NCBI RefSeq assembly: GCF_038396675.1
Contig: NC_088922.1
Span: 15,802,001 to 15,866,000 of the forward strand
Direction: 5' to 3'
DNA: 64,000 nucleotides
Origin: Hydra vulgaris
Taxonomy: Eukaryota > Cnidaria > Hydrozoa > Anthoathecata > Hydridae
Shown here: positions 31,990 through 44,799 of the stretch, one piece after another
Layout: each line of letters begins with the position of its first letter
Position numbering within the stretch: the stretch's first letter is position 1
Program-made: the position numbers and the translations under genes
The notes under the pieces: model-generated
The model's database searches: none
What the model saw: only the letters and a program-made list of their open reading frames with translations
Told to the model about the DNA's origin: nothing

Positions 31990-34049
31990 TGGAGATCTTC
32001 CTTTAGCTTCACTAAACGTACCCATTAACTCTTTGCTATCTATGTTTTGAGGCCTTGCACTAGCTGTCTCCTCCTTAAGTGTCTCTGTAATAGAAAGTGA
32101 GAAATATCGCTTATATTGACGGTTGAAAATATCTTCAACCACAATAAGCCAAAATCATGTTGATAACCTGCTCATTGATGGAGGATAAATTTTTGACAGG
32201 TTCAAAAACATTTTTCTTTAAGGGGAAAAAAATCATTTTTACTGTTTATCAGTGCACCTGGATTATATTTGCAATTTTTAATTGTTTTCAAAACATTTTT
32301 AGCTTCTTGGATACCTGCAATATGATCAAAACTTCTTTTTTTAGCTGATACATAAAATTTTTTCATCCAGAGTCCAGTAAGAAGTTTTCCAAATATTGCT
32401 AGCACACACATTTGTTTTATGGCAGTTGTATAACAAAATGCTAATCTCAGAACTGTTTGTAAAGTGCCACACTTTACTGCTCCAATGGTCCAAAATTGCT
32501 TAAAAGCATTGTAGTGTTTCATAAAGATGAAACAAGTACGGAAAGGTATATGAAGACGATTACCACGATTTCTTGGAATTATACCTCGTGGCAATTTGTT
32601 ATTGTCTAAAAAATTTACAAATCCTTCCCGATTATCTTTGCCATCTTTAAATCTCATTTTGTACATTGCCTAAACAATTTTAACTGCCATACAGTCTTTT
32701 CTAAGTAATAGGCAACTTGCCTTTTCCAAAGACTGTAATGCTGAACGATATGAAATAGCTATTATATCAAGCAAGTGCAAATGGCAGTTCATTTAAATTC
32801 TTACCCCAGGTTGCACAAATTTGGTAACGGTAAGATGATTTGCTTTGAAATAATAGACTTACGACATTCGTCAAAGAAAAGTTAGAAATAATCTAAATAA
32901 ACTAAAGCCATATGATCCACTGCATTACATATGTGATTTTGGTAATCATCAGATGCACCTCCAGGTAATTAGTCCAGGGCAATGACTTGACATTTATTCT
33001 TTGACGTCAAGCGGATGCTGTTACTATGGACACCCGCTTGCGTTGCTGCATTAAACCCAAGAGTTAGATTATTATTATTGAAAGCCCATTCTGCTGCTTG
33101 CAATTCATATATACTGCCTAGTTCACGAGCCATTTGCTCAACTGTAATACGCTAAGAAATATGTAAAAATTTAACACCTAAATATTGTGCAGCTTTCTGC
33201 AATAAGAATGGAATGTTACATGTTGGGACATTAGACAACAACATGCTGTAAATTATCATTCTTGTTTGTAATGCATGAGCCTTACTATTTTCTGATAGTG
33301 CTGATAGTAACTGAAAGTGCAATATTATCCTCCTCCATCTGGATCATATCATCTTCTAATCTAGATAATCCCATTTTGTTTACCCTTATGACATCATTAT
33401 GTTTGAGATTCATTTGCCTTAACTTTTCTTTTTCTTTAACTTTTTTTGCCTTTCTTGTAATTATAAGGTTGCAAATACGTCTACTGTAATAATATGTTTG
33501 TAACTTTTGTTTTAAGTCTCTAACTTCTTCTCTTAAAGTTTTTATTATATCTTCTTTTCTTTTAACACTTTGCCTTAAAACTTTCAATTGATATGGCGTG
33601 CTCTTTATTTTAGCTTTTAAAAAAGCTATCTTATTTTGGTATTCTTTAGAAGAGCTAGCTAACTTTGAAGACAAATGAGACAATATATTCTTTAATTTTA
33701 TTTCCTTTGGATTTAATTTTTCTCTTTAACTTTTTAAATTTACAATTTGACCTTGTGAGCATAAAGATTCACTATTTATTAAAGATAACATAATAATATT
33801 TTCTAATGATAACACAACTTAAGAAGTTGATACAAGGTTTATGCTACTAGAGTTAGCTTGCAATGAATTGGTCAATAGTGGTTTTTGGAATGCAAAGGTC
33901 TAATCTCAAAATGCAATAAAATGTTTAGAGTCTCTTTTAAAGTTGCAAACCCATTTATTTGCTTTATTAACAAAGGTCTGAATACCATTTTTGCTAATGC
34001 TGAAGCCAAAATACTCTTCGACTTGTTTAACAGTTTCAGCAAACAATTC
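31990..34049 (-). pseudogene. Decayed transposase-like gene of uncertain family (minus strand)
   Basis: Reading right to left: VEEYFGFSISKNGIQTFVNK (about 34010); a lysine-rich coiled-coil block (33285-33683, with VLRQSVKRKEDIIKTLREEV); EQMARELGSIYELQAAEWAF and LTLGFNAATQAGVHSNSIRL (about 33150-33000); then LPGGASDDYQNHICNAVDHM (about 32970-32910); and NKLPRGIIPRNRGNRLHIPF within the open frame 32202-32666. The order and motifs match a multi-copy family common in fish and invertebrate genomes that I associate with mobile DNA but cannot name. Stops near 33155, 32970 and 32895 and frame changes show that it is inactive. The N-terminus is cut at 34050 by the CCCAGTG-ended element. Confidence 0.6.
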
Positions 34050-34068
34050 CCCAGTGAAAAATAAAACC

Positions 34069-34262
34069 GCGTCCCACATGGGTTACGCGTGGGTTCCGTG
34101 TGGGATTGATGGGATTTACGTGGGACGGTTTTTCCCATGTGGTATCCGTATGGAAATTTGTCACCTTAAACCCATGTGGGTAATCCCACATGGGTTACAT
34201 GTGGGAACCATATGGTATTTACACACATGGGAAATCCCACGTGGGTTTCCTGTGGGATTTGC
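34069..34262. repeat. Left subterminal CCCACATGGG array
   Basis: At least eight words of the type CCCAYATGGG or its variants (CCCACGTGGG, CCATATGG) in 194 bases, separated by TTAC or GTAATC spacers. Such clusters inside transposon ends commonly bind transposase; that role is inferred. Confidence 0.8.
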
Positions 34263-35361
34263 ATGAGAATTAATTTGAAAGTTGGAAACTAAAAAAAAAA
34301 ACTTTAAAAAAAAAACTAAAAAAAGAATTATTAAATCGACATTGCATTGCGTTACGTTTATATTGTGTGAAAATAATTTATATTAATATAGAGAATGGCA
34401 AGCAAGTATGTAAGTACCACGAATAATGTTTATCTTTCTTTATAGAAATAAGATTAAGATTTGTGCAAATAGACGTATTATTAGGATAATATAATAGTTA
34501 TTTGAATTTAGATTTTGAGTAAATTATTTGCAAACAATTAACTGAAACAAGTTGAAATGTTGTCAAAAACCAATCTTGCATGCATGGGACACTGCAGTGT
34601 CCCACAAAGAAATGCAGGTTTGAAAGTCAAAGAATTCCCAATTTTCTTTATTAAAAAAAGAAAAAAATAGGATGGAGATGGGTTTCTGTAACTTTTTTTA
34701 TGCTCCAAAACTTTTAACTTTAGATATAATAAGGTCCTTAAGACTTAAGGGACTTACGAACTACATTGAGGAACAAAAACAGGATATTTACAGAAACTTT
34801 TCAATTTTTAATTTGGAGTACCACAGTGTTATTGGGAATACAGCCTCTGGGTCCAGTTTTCAAAGTAATATGATCTAAAGTAATGTTTAAATAAAATAAT
34901 ATGCTTTAAAATGCATATAGTTATACATATAACTCCTGATAGTTAACTATATGTATAACTAGTTATACATATAATTTGTTATAAAAGGTTATTTTTTAAG
35001 GTTATACTTGAACAAATTAAAACCAATTAATTCAAATTCAAAATTTAGTTAAAGTTCAAGTTAAAGTTCTTATTTATTCATTGTTTTTGTTAATTTTATA
35101 TTTATTTGTTCAAATTTATCAGTTAGTACTATTTTTTACTACAGTAAGAATGCTTATCATTGTTGAATGTGATTTTATTAGTAACTCAATTTTATTTTCA
35201 ACATATTTTGACAACACCCTTTATATTTTAAATGATTACAGCTTTACTTTTCTATTGATGTTAAATTTATTACGTTTCAATAACTCAGATTGAATCTTAA
35301 CTGAATTATTGTAAGCTTTGTAGGGGTTTGTTGTATATCAAATGGTGTTGTAAATAAAGTA

Positions 35362-35493
<132 letters not shown>

Positions 35494-35718
35494 TTTTAAA
35501 TGAGAAATAATGCAAATTGATTACTTATTTTACCTAAATCATAGGGTCATCTATGCATAATGATGTTAGATGATGACCCGTTTATTGAACACCTTCACCC
35601 TTTATCAAACTCAGTCAATTTTTTGCCATCTCCCATTGAAAATGTTGTCAGTTTTTGTTATCATATTATAATGGTATATCTGAATTGTTAATATAATATT
35701 AAAAAAATGCATATACCA

Positions 35719-35908
35719 TCAATTTTTTTCTGGTTCAATCATGCATTTATTCTCAACAGTACTAAAAGTAAAAAAAAAAAACATAAATTGTTCTTTCAGA
35801 TAAGCAAGCTAATTCAATTTTTTTCTGGTTCAATCATACATTTATTCTCAACAGTACTAAAAGTAAAAAAAAAAACATAAATTGTTCTTTCAGATAAGCA
35901 AGCTAATT
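35719..35908. repeat. 95-bp tandem duplication, two copies
   Basis: Two adjacent copies beginning TCAATTTTTTTCTGGTTCAA, nearly identical (one difference noted, ATGCAT versus ATACAT). Confidence 0.92.
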
Positions 35909-36171
35909 TCTGAATTTAGATTGTTTTTCCTATGATCCTCTACAGTTTTAAGCAACAAAAGCAAGAAGTTTTTAGACGACATTAGCTAGCATAAATTGTT
36001 TTACTTTTTTTTTAAATAAAATATGTTACTTTTTTTTTTAATTCAATTTTTTAATTGACATTATTTTGGTCTCAACATCCCCTCCCCATTGTCAATTATT
36101 GTTAAACTCACACTGCCCCTCTATCTACTGGCATCATTTATGGATGATCCCATAGCCTAAACACTATATAT

Positions 36172-36255
<84 letters not shown>

Positions 36256-37279
36256 TTTACTTTATTTACAACACCATTTGATATACAACAAACCCTTACA
36301 AAGCTTACAATAATTCAGTTAAAATTCAATCTAAGTTATTGAAACGTAATAAATTTAACATCAATAGAAAAGTAAAGCTGTCATCATTTAAAATGTAAAG
36401 GGTGTTGTCAAAATATGTTGAAAGTGAAATTAAGTTACTAATAAAATCACGTTCAACAATGATAAATATTCTTACTGTAGTAAGAATTAGTACTAGTTAA
36501 CAAATTTGAACAAATAAATATAAAATAGCGAAAAAACAATGAACAAATAAGAACTTGAACTTAAACTAAATCTTGAATTTGAATTAATTGGTACTAATTT
36601 GTTCAAGCATAACCTTAAAAAATAAGTTTATATAATAAATTTCATGTATAACTAGTTATACATATAGTTAAGCATTTTATTTAATTTATATATTACTTTA
36701 GATCATATTACTTTGAATACTGGACCCAGAGACTTTATTCCCAATAACACTGTTGTACTCCAGATTAAAAGTTGAAAAGTTTCTGTAGTTATCCTGTTTT
36801 TGTTCCTCAATGTACTTCGTAGGTCCCTTAAGTTTTATGAACCTTATTATATATAAAATTAAATGTTTTGGAGCCTAAAAAAAGTTACAGAAACCTCCCT
36901 ATCTTCCCCCTATTTTAATTTTTTTTTTTAATAAAGAAAATTTGACTTTCAAACCAGCATTTCTTTGTGGGACACTGCAGTGTCCCATGCATGCATGCTT
37001 GGTTTTTGACAACATTTGAACTTGCATCAGTCAATTGTTTGCAGATAATATATTCAAGAACTATATTCAAATATCATATGAACATGTTAGAGAATGTTCA
37101 TATGATATTTGAACATCACAAATTTAATAATACTGTTGTGATATGTTATATAAATAATACCATAATAGATTATGGTATGAAAATAAGATAGGATATGAAG
37201 GCAATGATCAAAGAATAAATTTACTTATAGAAATTTAGATGTTTGTTTATTAGTTTCAGAATATTATATTATGTGTAAC

Positions 37280-40200
37280 CACGGTCTTCTATAATAACAG
37301 GCCTTGACATCGCGCAACAAAGTTGATAAACTGAAGGCCAATTCCTAATACTGTGTTTACATTTTCATCTTTTAACATTAGACGAAAGTTTGTGTTCACA
37401 CTTTTTTAATAAATCTTTAAAATTTGATTGGTTTATAAATTAGATAGCGCAACTTCAAGACGATAACCTTGTAAGGTTCAAGGCGTTACATTGTAAGGTA
37501 ATAATATTGTCAAACTAACGGTAAGTTTTTTTAATAATTAAAATGCCTTTAAAATGCTGTGTATCTCTTTGCAAGTCGAACTATCTCAACTACAACAAAA
37601 ATATCAATTTATACAACTACAACTACAATATCAATTACAACTACAACAAAAATATCAATTTATAAATTCCCGAAGAATCTAGAGGAGAGAAAAAGATGTA
37701 GTGAAGCTATCCCAAGAACTGGTTTTATTGTTACAGACTATACAGCAGTATGTCAACTTCATTGGCCAAATGAAGCACCTTTTGAAAGCAAATATGGGAA
37801 GCAACGACCTTTAAACCCACCATCTGTTTTTAAAAATATTCCGCTCAGTTGTTTAGCCTCACCAGCAAGTAAAGTTAGAAAAACTGTAACTTCAAGCGGT
37901 TTTCGAAGCATTTTACCAGATGAGTTAAATAATTTTCTAAAAGAGGATGAACTTATATTTGACGATATTCAATCTTTGTTAAGTGATAATGATGTTATTG
38001 TTTTCCAGCTTAATAAAAAAAGTTTACACATACAATCAAAAATGTACAAACTTGGTGTTCCATTATTTATTTTAGTAATTTTCAATGATTATTCACTTGT
38101 AGCTAACTATAATGGCACAACTTGTAATATTTCATCTTTAGCTGTAAACAAATTAAAGTTAATAAAAACAAAATCAGCTTTATTTGAAGCAGTTAGATTT
38201 TTTTAAAAAATTAAGAAAGTTCGCTTCAGTTAAATAATCTATTCGAACACCTTAATGCTATGAAAAAAGTTAATGTTGGTGAAGTTTTATATACTTCAGA
38301 TATTATATGTAGAGCATATGAGTATTTTGCTATGTGACAAAGTTTATATGACTGTTTGTGTATTGACTACAAGTTGCCAAGTATAAGGACACGATTGACT
38401 TCAAAAATAAGCTCAATGGAGGACCTAATTTTCATAAATAGTATTTTTATGAATTTAAATCCATTGAAAAGAACTTACATACTACTAATTGATGAGGTCA
38501 AAGCTTCATTACTTTACCAAAGAGGTGCTTTGTTTGGTCAAGCAGTAAACTACCCTGAAAAGTTAGCTAAAACAATTTTATCATTTATGATGAAATGTCT
38601 TTTTGGAGGTCCAGAATATATATGTAGAGCTCAACCTATTGCAAATTGTTCTTCTGAATTTCAGTTTGCTTAATGTCAACAAATTGTTGATACTATAAAT
38701 AATATTGAAAATAGTAAGACACTGGTAATAATTACTGATGGTAACCGTGTAAATCAAAGATTTTTTGGAATGTTTAAAACAGTTGATAGTAAACCATGGT
38801 TAACAACATCAGGTATATATTTATTGTATGATTATGTGCATCTCTTAAAATCTATATGAAACAATTGGTTGACAGAAAAGACTGACAAACTTCAATTTTG
38901 AACAATAAAGAACTGGCTTTGGCTAAGTGGAGTGATTTAGAAACTTTATATAAAACTGAGTGCAATAGTCTTTTTAAACTCTCTAAACTTACAGCTAAAT
39001 CAGTTTATCCAAAACCAATAGAGAGACAATCTGTAAAGTTTTGTTTGTCTGTTTTTTGCGAAGAAACAGTAGCTACATTAAGAACGCATCCAGAGATTGA
39101 AAATAAAGCATTTGAAGGTACTGCTGAAATAAATTTTTTTTTTCGAATGTTGTTAATGTCAAAGCACCTGGTGCTGGCATTCGGTTTAGAAATGAATTAT
39201 GCGGAGAAATCCACTCAGTTGGTGATCAACAGTTACAACTGCTACGAGATATTGCTGAACTGTCAAATCATATGAAACCTACAGGTAAGCGTGTAACACA
39301 GCTTTCGCTAGATACTAGTAATGCAATAGCGCATTCATGTTATGGCTTTATTGATCTCGTAGAAACTTTGTTGAGTAATGGAGCAAAGTATGTCTTATTA
39401 GGTTGGTTTTCAACAGTCCACTTGAAAAAGCTTTTTCTAAGCTTTGACAGGGATCTGGAGGTACTTACTTTATAAACGCTAAATCTGTAATTGAAAAAAT
39501 TAATATTCAACATACTAAATTGATATTACAACTTGACATTCCTGTTGATGGTATCGATGGTCATACTTTTGACACATGTTTTAGAGATATTTCTACTGAT
39601 GAAAAAGAACTTCTGGATAATATACATGATCTTGAAAGGTCAGTTAATAAATCTACATTAGTGGCTATAGTTTACATAGCTGGCTATGTGCAAAAAAGCG
39701 AAATAAAAATTTATGATTATTCTACCAATTATTATTATAAATATGGAAGTTATCTGTATAGCCTAAACAGAGGCGGACTTGAAATTCCTTCTGATACTCT
39801 TGTCTAATGGTCAATATTTTGCTTTTTTTTTTCAAGGTGCTACTGACCCTTTATGCAGAACATCTTGTGTTTCATTTCATTGCTGCTAAATATAAATTTA
39901 AAATCACAAAAAAACAATGCAGAGTATATTCTAATATTCTGCTAAAGAATTACTCTCTAATTACCACTCCCAAAATACTAAAGCTATCATAATTTATGTG
40001 AAAATTAGTTTTGTAATTTATTATGCTATTTACTTGTTATGTTTTTTATTTTCTCATTAGCCTATATGTCTCTCAATATGTTTGGATTTGTAATTATTTA
40101 CCCTGTTGAGATATATTGATAAAACTTTTGTTTTGCTTGAATCAACTTTTGTTGGTGATTTTTATTGTTACCATTTTTAGAAAAAAAAATTAAAAAAACA

Positions 40201-40503
40201 GTTATCTTTCTAATATATAGATATATACTTTGTTATGGTTCTGCTTGTTATTGATACTATTTATTACATAAATATTCTTAATGAAATTTGAAATACGAAA
40301 AATATGATTATCTTTTAACAATTTTTTGGTTTTCTTTTTATATTTCCGTCTTTACTAGAGATTATTATTAGAAAACATAGACTGCCATTACACCCTACCT
40401 AATATAAAAGTATATCAATATAAGTAAAAGTGAAAGTTTAATCGGCCTTCAGTTTTTACGGCATTTTGCGCGATGTCAAGGCCTGTTATCATAGAAGGCC
40501 GTG
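37280..40503 (+). mobile_element. P-type transposon, 3,224 bp, with TIRs and target duplication
   Basis: The terminal inverted repeats are 38 bp with two mismatches (CACGG-T/C-CTTCTAT-A/G-ATAACAG then GCCTTGACATCGCGCAA). The flanks are TGTGTAAC (37272-37279) and TGTGTTAC (40504-40511), an 8-bp target duplication with one change, as expected for the P superfamily. The interior encodes a THAP-domain transposase. This is one of the better delimited elements in the window. Confidence 0.93.
37543..39992 (+). pseudogene. P-element-like THAP transposase (frameshifted)
   Basis: Starts MPLKCCVSLCKSNY at 37543, the N-terminus of a C2CH THAP zinc finger. A local duplication of AACTACAACAAAAATATCAA sits inside the finger and shifts the frame, after which FPKNLEERKRCSEAIP, TAVCQLHWPNE and LNPPSVF complete it. 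The catalytic region follows in pieces: LPSIRTRLTSKIS and ILLIDEVKASLL (about 38350-38515), RGALFGQAVNYPEKLAKTIL, VIITDGNRVNQRFFG (about 38730-38770) and FINFFFRM-like residues near 39130. The C-terminus shows VAIVYIAGYVQ (39661-39693) and YSLNRGGLEIPSD (39760-39798). Stops near 38337, 38673 and 38860 and frameshifts inactivate it. Known P transposases cut and paste using acidic residues such as those in LIDE and ITDG. Confidence 0.92.
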
Positions 40504-40511
40504 TGTGTTAC

Positions 40512-40821
40512 GAAAAAAAAAAGATACTTTTGCATCCAGTGGCTATTGCACCCAACGTCTACATCATTGAAAAAGTAGGTTTTTACATTTTTGTTTTTGT
40601 TTTTTTGTTTAACTACTTATCCTAATTGGTCACTTTTTTCAGGATTCTCCTCATGGGTTCAAGCTCATTACGCATAATATGTGTTCAATTACCCATAATA
40701 CGTTAGTCATTGTAAGTAATAAATTAGGAAATAATTATTTGTGAAATATTGTAGTCATTAATGACTTCAACCTGGCTAATAATTAAAATTGCTCGACTAA
40801 TAAGATTCCTTATTAAAATTG

Positions 40822-40881
<60 letters not shown>

Positions 40882-41399
40882 ATTTGTATTTATATTTTTT
40901 TTTTTAGAAAATGTTTAAAGAAAGTTAGAAGATACTAAAAACCTTGGTATTATGCAAGCCGAAGCGATTTCATTAATTCAATCGACAAAAAACGGCGTGT
41001 AAATCGCAAAAGAAAAAATAATATTTTTAATATTCATTTTGGATGTATTGATTACTAGCATTTATTTTAAAATAAATTCATTTTGCAAAACGTTTTTTAA
41101 TTTTATAAAATTTCGTTATAATAGTTTAAGGTAAATCCCACATAGGTTGTAGGTGGAAAATATCACATGTAAAAGATCAAAAGTGCTACACATTTTGAAT
41201 ACCAAATGGGATAAAGTAGCAAATACCAGATTAAGTTAAGCCTCTTTGAACGCTTCGAATTAATTTTAAATTACTATTTAAGTAATTTTTAAATTAAAAG
41301 AACTTTAAAAATTATCATAGAAGCATTCAGACTTTTATTTGTCTAGTATTGACTACTTTTATACCATTTGGATTAAAATATATGTGGCATTTAAGATCT
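40512..41399. other. Right flank of P-type element within the composite element
   Basis: AT-rich. A (CT)n then (TA)n tract runs at about 40824-40866. TAAATCCCACATAGG near 41132 is an outlying subterminal word. No gene. Confidence 0.5.
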
Positions 41400-41660
41400 A
41401 TAACATGTAGTATTTTCCACCTATATCCCATGTAGGATTTACCACATAAAACCCATGTGGGATTTACCATATGAAACCCACAAGGGACAAAATAATAATC
41501 CCCATATGGCTTACATGTGGTAAAAACCCACGCGTATCCCATATGGGATTTACCATAAGGAATTCATGTGGGATTTACCATATGAAACCCACATGGGACA
41601 AAATAATAATCCCCACATGGGTTACATATGGAAAAAATCCACGCGTATCCCATGTGCGCT
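41400..41660. repeat. Right subterminal CCCATGTGGG array
   Basis: Dense CCCATRTGGG and ATATGG words, plus two long direct copies of a segment beginning GGGATTTACCATATGAAACC (about 41459 and 41571) that extend about 90 bases. This is the counterpart of the array at 34069-34262. Confidence 0.85.
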
Positions 41661-41674
41661 TTTTCACTGGGTCA

Positions 41675-42500
41675 CTGTTTAAAGTAAAAAAAAAAGGGTA
41701 TGCCTTTTGATAACCATAAACATTTTCATTTCTTCATTTTTATTCATTTTTCTTTTTAGATAAATCTGAATCAATTATAACAGTTTTAAAAGCAGATTGA
41801 AGTTTCTCTTTATCCACCCCGCCCCCTCCCCATGTCTCAAAATAAAAATCAAAATTTAAGTACCAAAAGTGCTGCACAAAATAGAGTATGTGCTGCATAA
41901 AATAAATCAACGAAATTTAGCAGGTGCAAAGAACTTGTGTAAACTTAACATCGAGAATAGTATTGCAAAAGAAAGAAGCATATCTTCAACATTTACTGAA
42001 TGCACAAAGTACAACTAAGTTTTTGTCATTTAAAAATCTACTTAAAAAAGTTTGAATTGTAATCAAAAGGTACAGATTAATAAAGTTTAATAACTCTAGT
42101 TTTTAAAAATTATCTATATTAATATATAACTCTAAATAAAAAACCTTAAAATACGTTTCTCCCTCAATCGCGAGAAGCAAACTTCAAAAAGCGTGGCACA
42201 GAATTTTAGCACAAATATCGGTTCCGTAAAACGCGTAATTCTACGTACCAACTATTTTTATTCAACAATATTGTTGATTAAAAGTAATTATTACTTTGTA
42301 ATATTGTTTATTTATGCTCTTTTTGGGCAAAAAATTTTTTGTTTTTAGTTCATTTCGACTGTATTTATAGTTTTATCAAAAACTGTAAATACAGTTGATA
42401 TAATTATCTTTATAAAAAAATATATTCAAAAAAAATTTTTAAAGTCATTATTTCATACATATTTTTTTTTTATTTTTAGTTTACATTGTTTGCATGTCGT
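41675..42500. other. No gene recognised
   Basis: AT-rich, with one C-rich patch at 41815-41832. Nothing supportable. Confidence 0.35.
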
Positions 42501-42536
42501 GATTTACATGTAATATAAACATATAAACTTGGAAAC

Positions 42537-42566
42537 TGCAAGATCATATCGATCTTGTCGCCAGAA
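42537..42566 (-). ncRNA. LINE 3'-end stem-loop, copy 3
   Basis: On the minus strand: GGCGACAAGATC, a 5-base loop, then GATCTTGCAG. It shares CGACAAGA...TCTT with copy 1 at 7763. Confidence 0.55.
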
Positions 42567-43130
42567 CCATATAAAAATTACAATGTAAATATAATATAAA
42601 ATAATACAGTTTATAACAAAATAATAATCCGAAACATTTGAAATAATAAATGGTTAAATAATATCTCAAAAATATTTCCTTTGAAAAAATGATATTCTTT
42701 AACTTGTTTTTAAAAACAGAAAAAGAGACAGATGAATCAAAATTAAGCTGGATAATTTTATTCCAGAGATGTGCTCGATAATCTATACGAAATTAATTAA
42801 ACTTTGTTTGACAAAAGGATTCTTTCAAATAGTTATTATTTCGCAAACTATATTTATTCTTTAACTTAAAGGTAAATAGATCTTTAAAAACATTTAATAA
42901 AGGGTTGTTCATACAACAAAACCTAAAATTATAAAGTATTATACAAGTTAAGTTCATAAACGTTTAATACATTCATATCTTTGTATAAAGGTTTTGTATT
43001 TGAAAAACGGTTTAAAAAAATATATTATTCGCTTTGCATGTTTTTGATTGCCATAAAGAAGTTGCAACTTACTTTTACCTGTACTTCCCCAGGCAATATT
43101 TGCATAGTTTATATAGCTATGAATAAATGA
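42540..43130 (-). pseudogene. LINE ORF2 C-terminus and 3' end (minus strand)
   Basis: On the minus strand the frame reads NYANIAWGSTGKSKLQLLYG (about 43115-43060), QKHAKRIIYFFKPFFKYKTF (to about 42985) and then decays. This is the post-RT block of the CR1/jockey-like family in this window (compare INYANIAWGSVNKSILEPLH in copy 1). A stem-loop at 42540-42556 (AAGATC-ATATC-GATCTT) marks the 3' end. Polymerase motifs are absent. Confidence 0.75.
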
Positions 43131-43803
43131 GTAGTATAGAGTTTTAAATTATTTTTATTTAAATATTTAATATGTTTCTGACCTTATAGAGGCTTCATTC
43201 AAAATGGCCATTGACACACACATAAAAAACTTCGGTTAGTCTTTGGAATATAAAGTTCACACTTTTTACCCTATATTCAAATATCATACATATTTTAGCT
43301 ATATAAAAATAGAAATAGATATAGGGGAAACTGTTGTACCTAGGACAGATTTTTAGATATATGTATTTTATTGTGATTTGACGTACACCACACAAATCAT
43401 ATTTGTATATTTTGAAAGGTCAATTATTTGGGTATTCACAACCAAAATATCAGAAATGTATATCATATAACTAGTACATAGATTTTAAAGTTAAAAAAAA
43501 TGGTAAATAAGGCCAAGGTACAACATACCCTATGTATCTTGGCCAGTACTACAGTGTACCCAAGACACATTGAGAATTTCATTAAATTTTCTTAACCAAA
43601 ATTGTTTTATTCGGTTTATCAGATTACTTAACAAAACACCTTAAAAATTCAGAACAAAAACTAAATAAAATTTAATTTTTTTTTTGCTTTTTAATTAAAA
43701 TCTTTGAACAAAAACAACAAACTTTTAATTACTATTTTATCACATCAAAAACTTTAAAATTAGTAGGTATATAGACCTAGGTAGGTACATTTGAACATAT
43801 CAC

Positions 43804-43927
<124 letters not shown>

Positions 43928-44643
43928 AAAAATTTTTATCTTATAAAGCATAGAAAAATATTTAAACAATTAACTTTAGAAATGATCATTTCTCTTTTAA
44001 CTAATTAATCAGTGATTGGGACTAGCTTAAATAAAAATACTATCAATACGAAGATATATTATTCAGCTTTTTGCATTTAGTAGAAACCCCAGTACTTCTG
44101 TATCTCTGGAATATTATAAATTTTTTGTTCTTGTTTACTTTTTGAGGGGTTTTAATTTTTTTTATAATGTCGCTTATCGGGTACTGATTCAAATTCTCTT
44201 TTTCAGGCCATTTCCAGCTTTTAAGTGATTTTTGCAGTGATTTCAGTAATACGCGATCAGATATTGATTCTACCTTTCCAATAAAATAGGATCCTTGATA
44301 TAAATATATAATATAGTCTTCAATATTTTATTTTTTTTTAGTTACATGTTCAACCTGTAGGTTGTCATCTAACCAAGGAACAACTGATCAACAGTGATCG
44401 AGGTACAACACTACTCCAACTACAACAAAACGATGGATTTTAAATGTTTTGAGATTACTTATCTCGTAAGTTTTTAATCGTTTGGATACTTGTTAAATAA
44501 AAGAACCCATAGCATATAAAAAGTAATTGACTATTATAAAACGTTTAAAACTATCAGGCTTCAAAATATATTAGAAATACTCAATTTTTCGCCGAAAAAA
44601 ATTTTAACGTCGATAACAGCAAACACCGTCTTAATGGCGGCAT

Positions 44644-44707
44644 GTGACTAATTTCACATTGAATAGTCGTTAGTGATGTAACGACTATTCAATGTGAAAT
44701 TAGTCAC
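44644..44707. repeat. Perfect 29-bp inverted repeat, 6-base spacer
   Basis: GTGACTAATTTCACATTGAA with nine further bases (44644-44672) is exactly complementary to 44679-44707. A partial third copy (GACTAGTCGTTACATCAC) follows at 44711. Confidence 0.95.
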
Positions 44708-44799
44708 ATTGACTAGTCGTTACATCACCATAGATAGTAAAATTTAATGAGCCCAGTGGCCTAGGTACACATAGTATTAAGGTTCAACAGGTTCCCCTA

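Noticed and set aside
37260-40520. A functional host THAP gene (domesticated P element)
   Set aside because: TIRs and a target duplication are still present, and the frame is broken several times, so it is a dead transposon.
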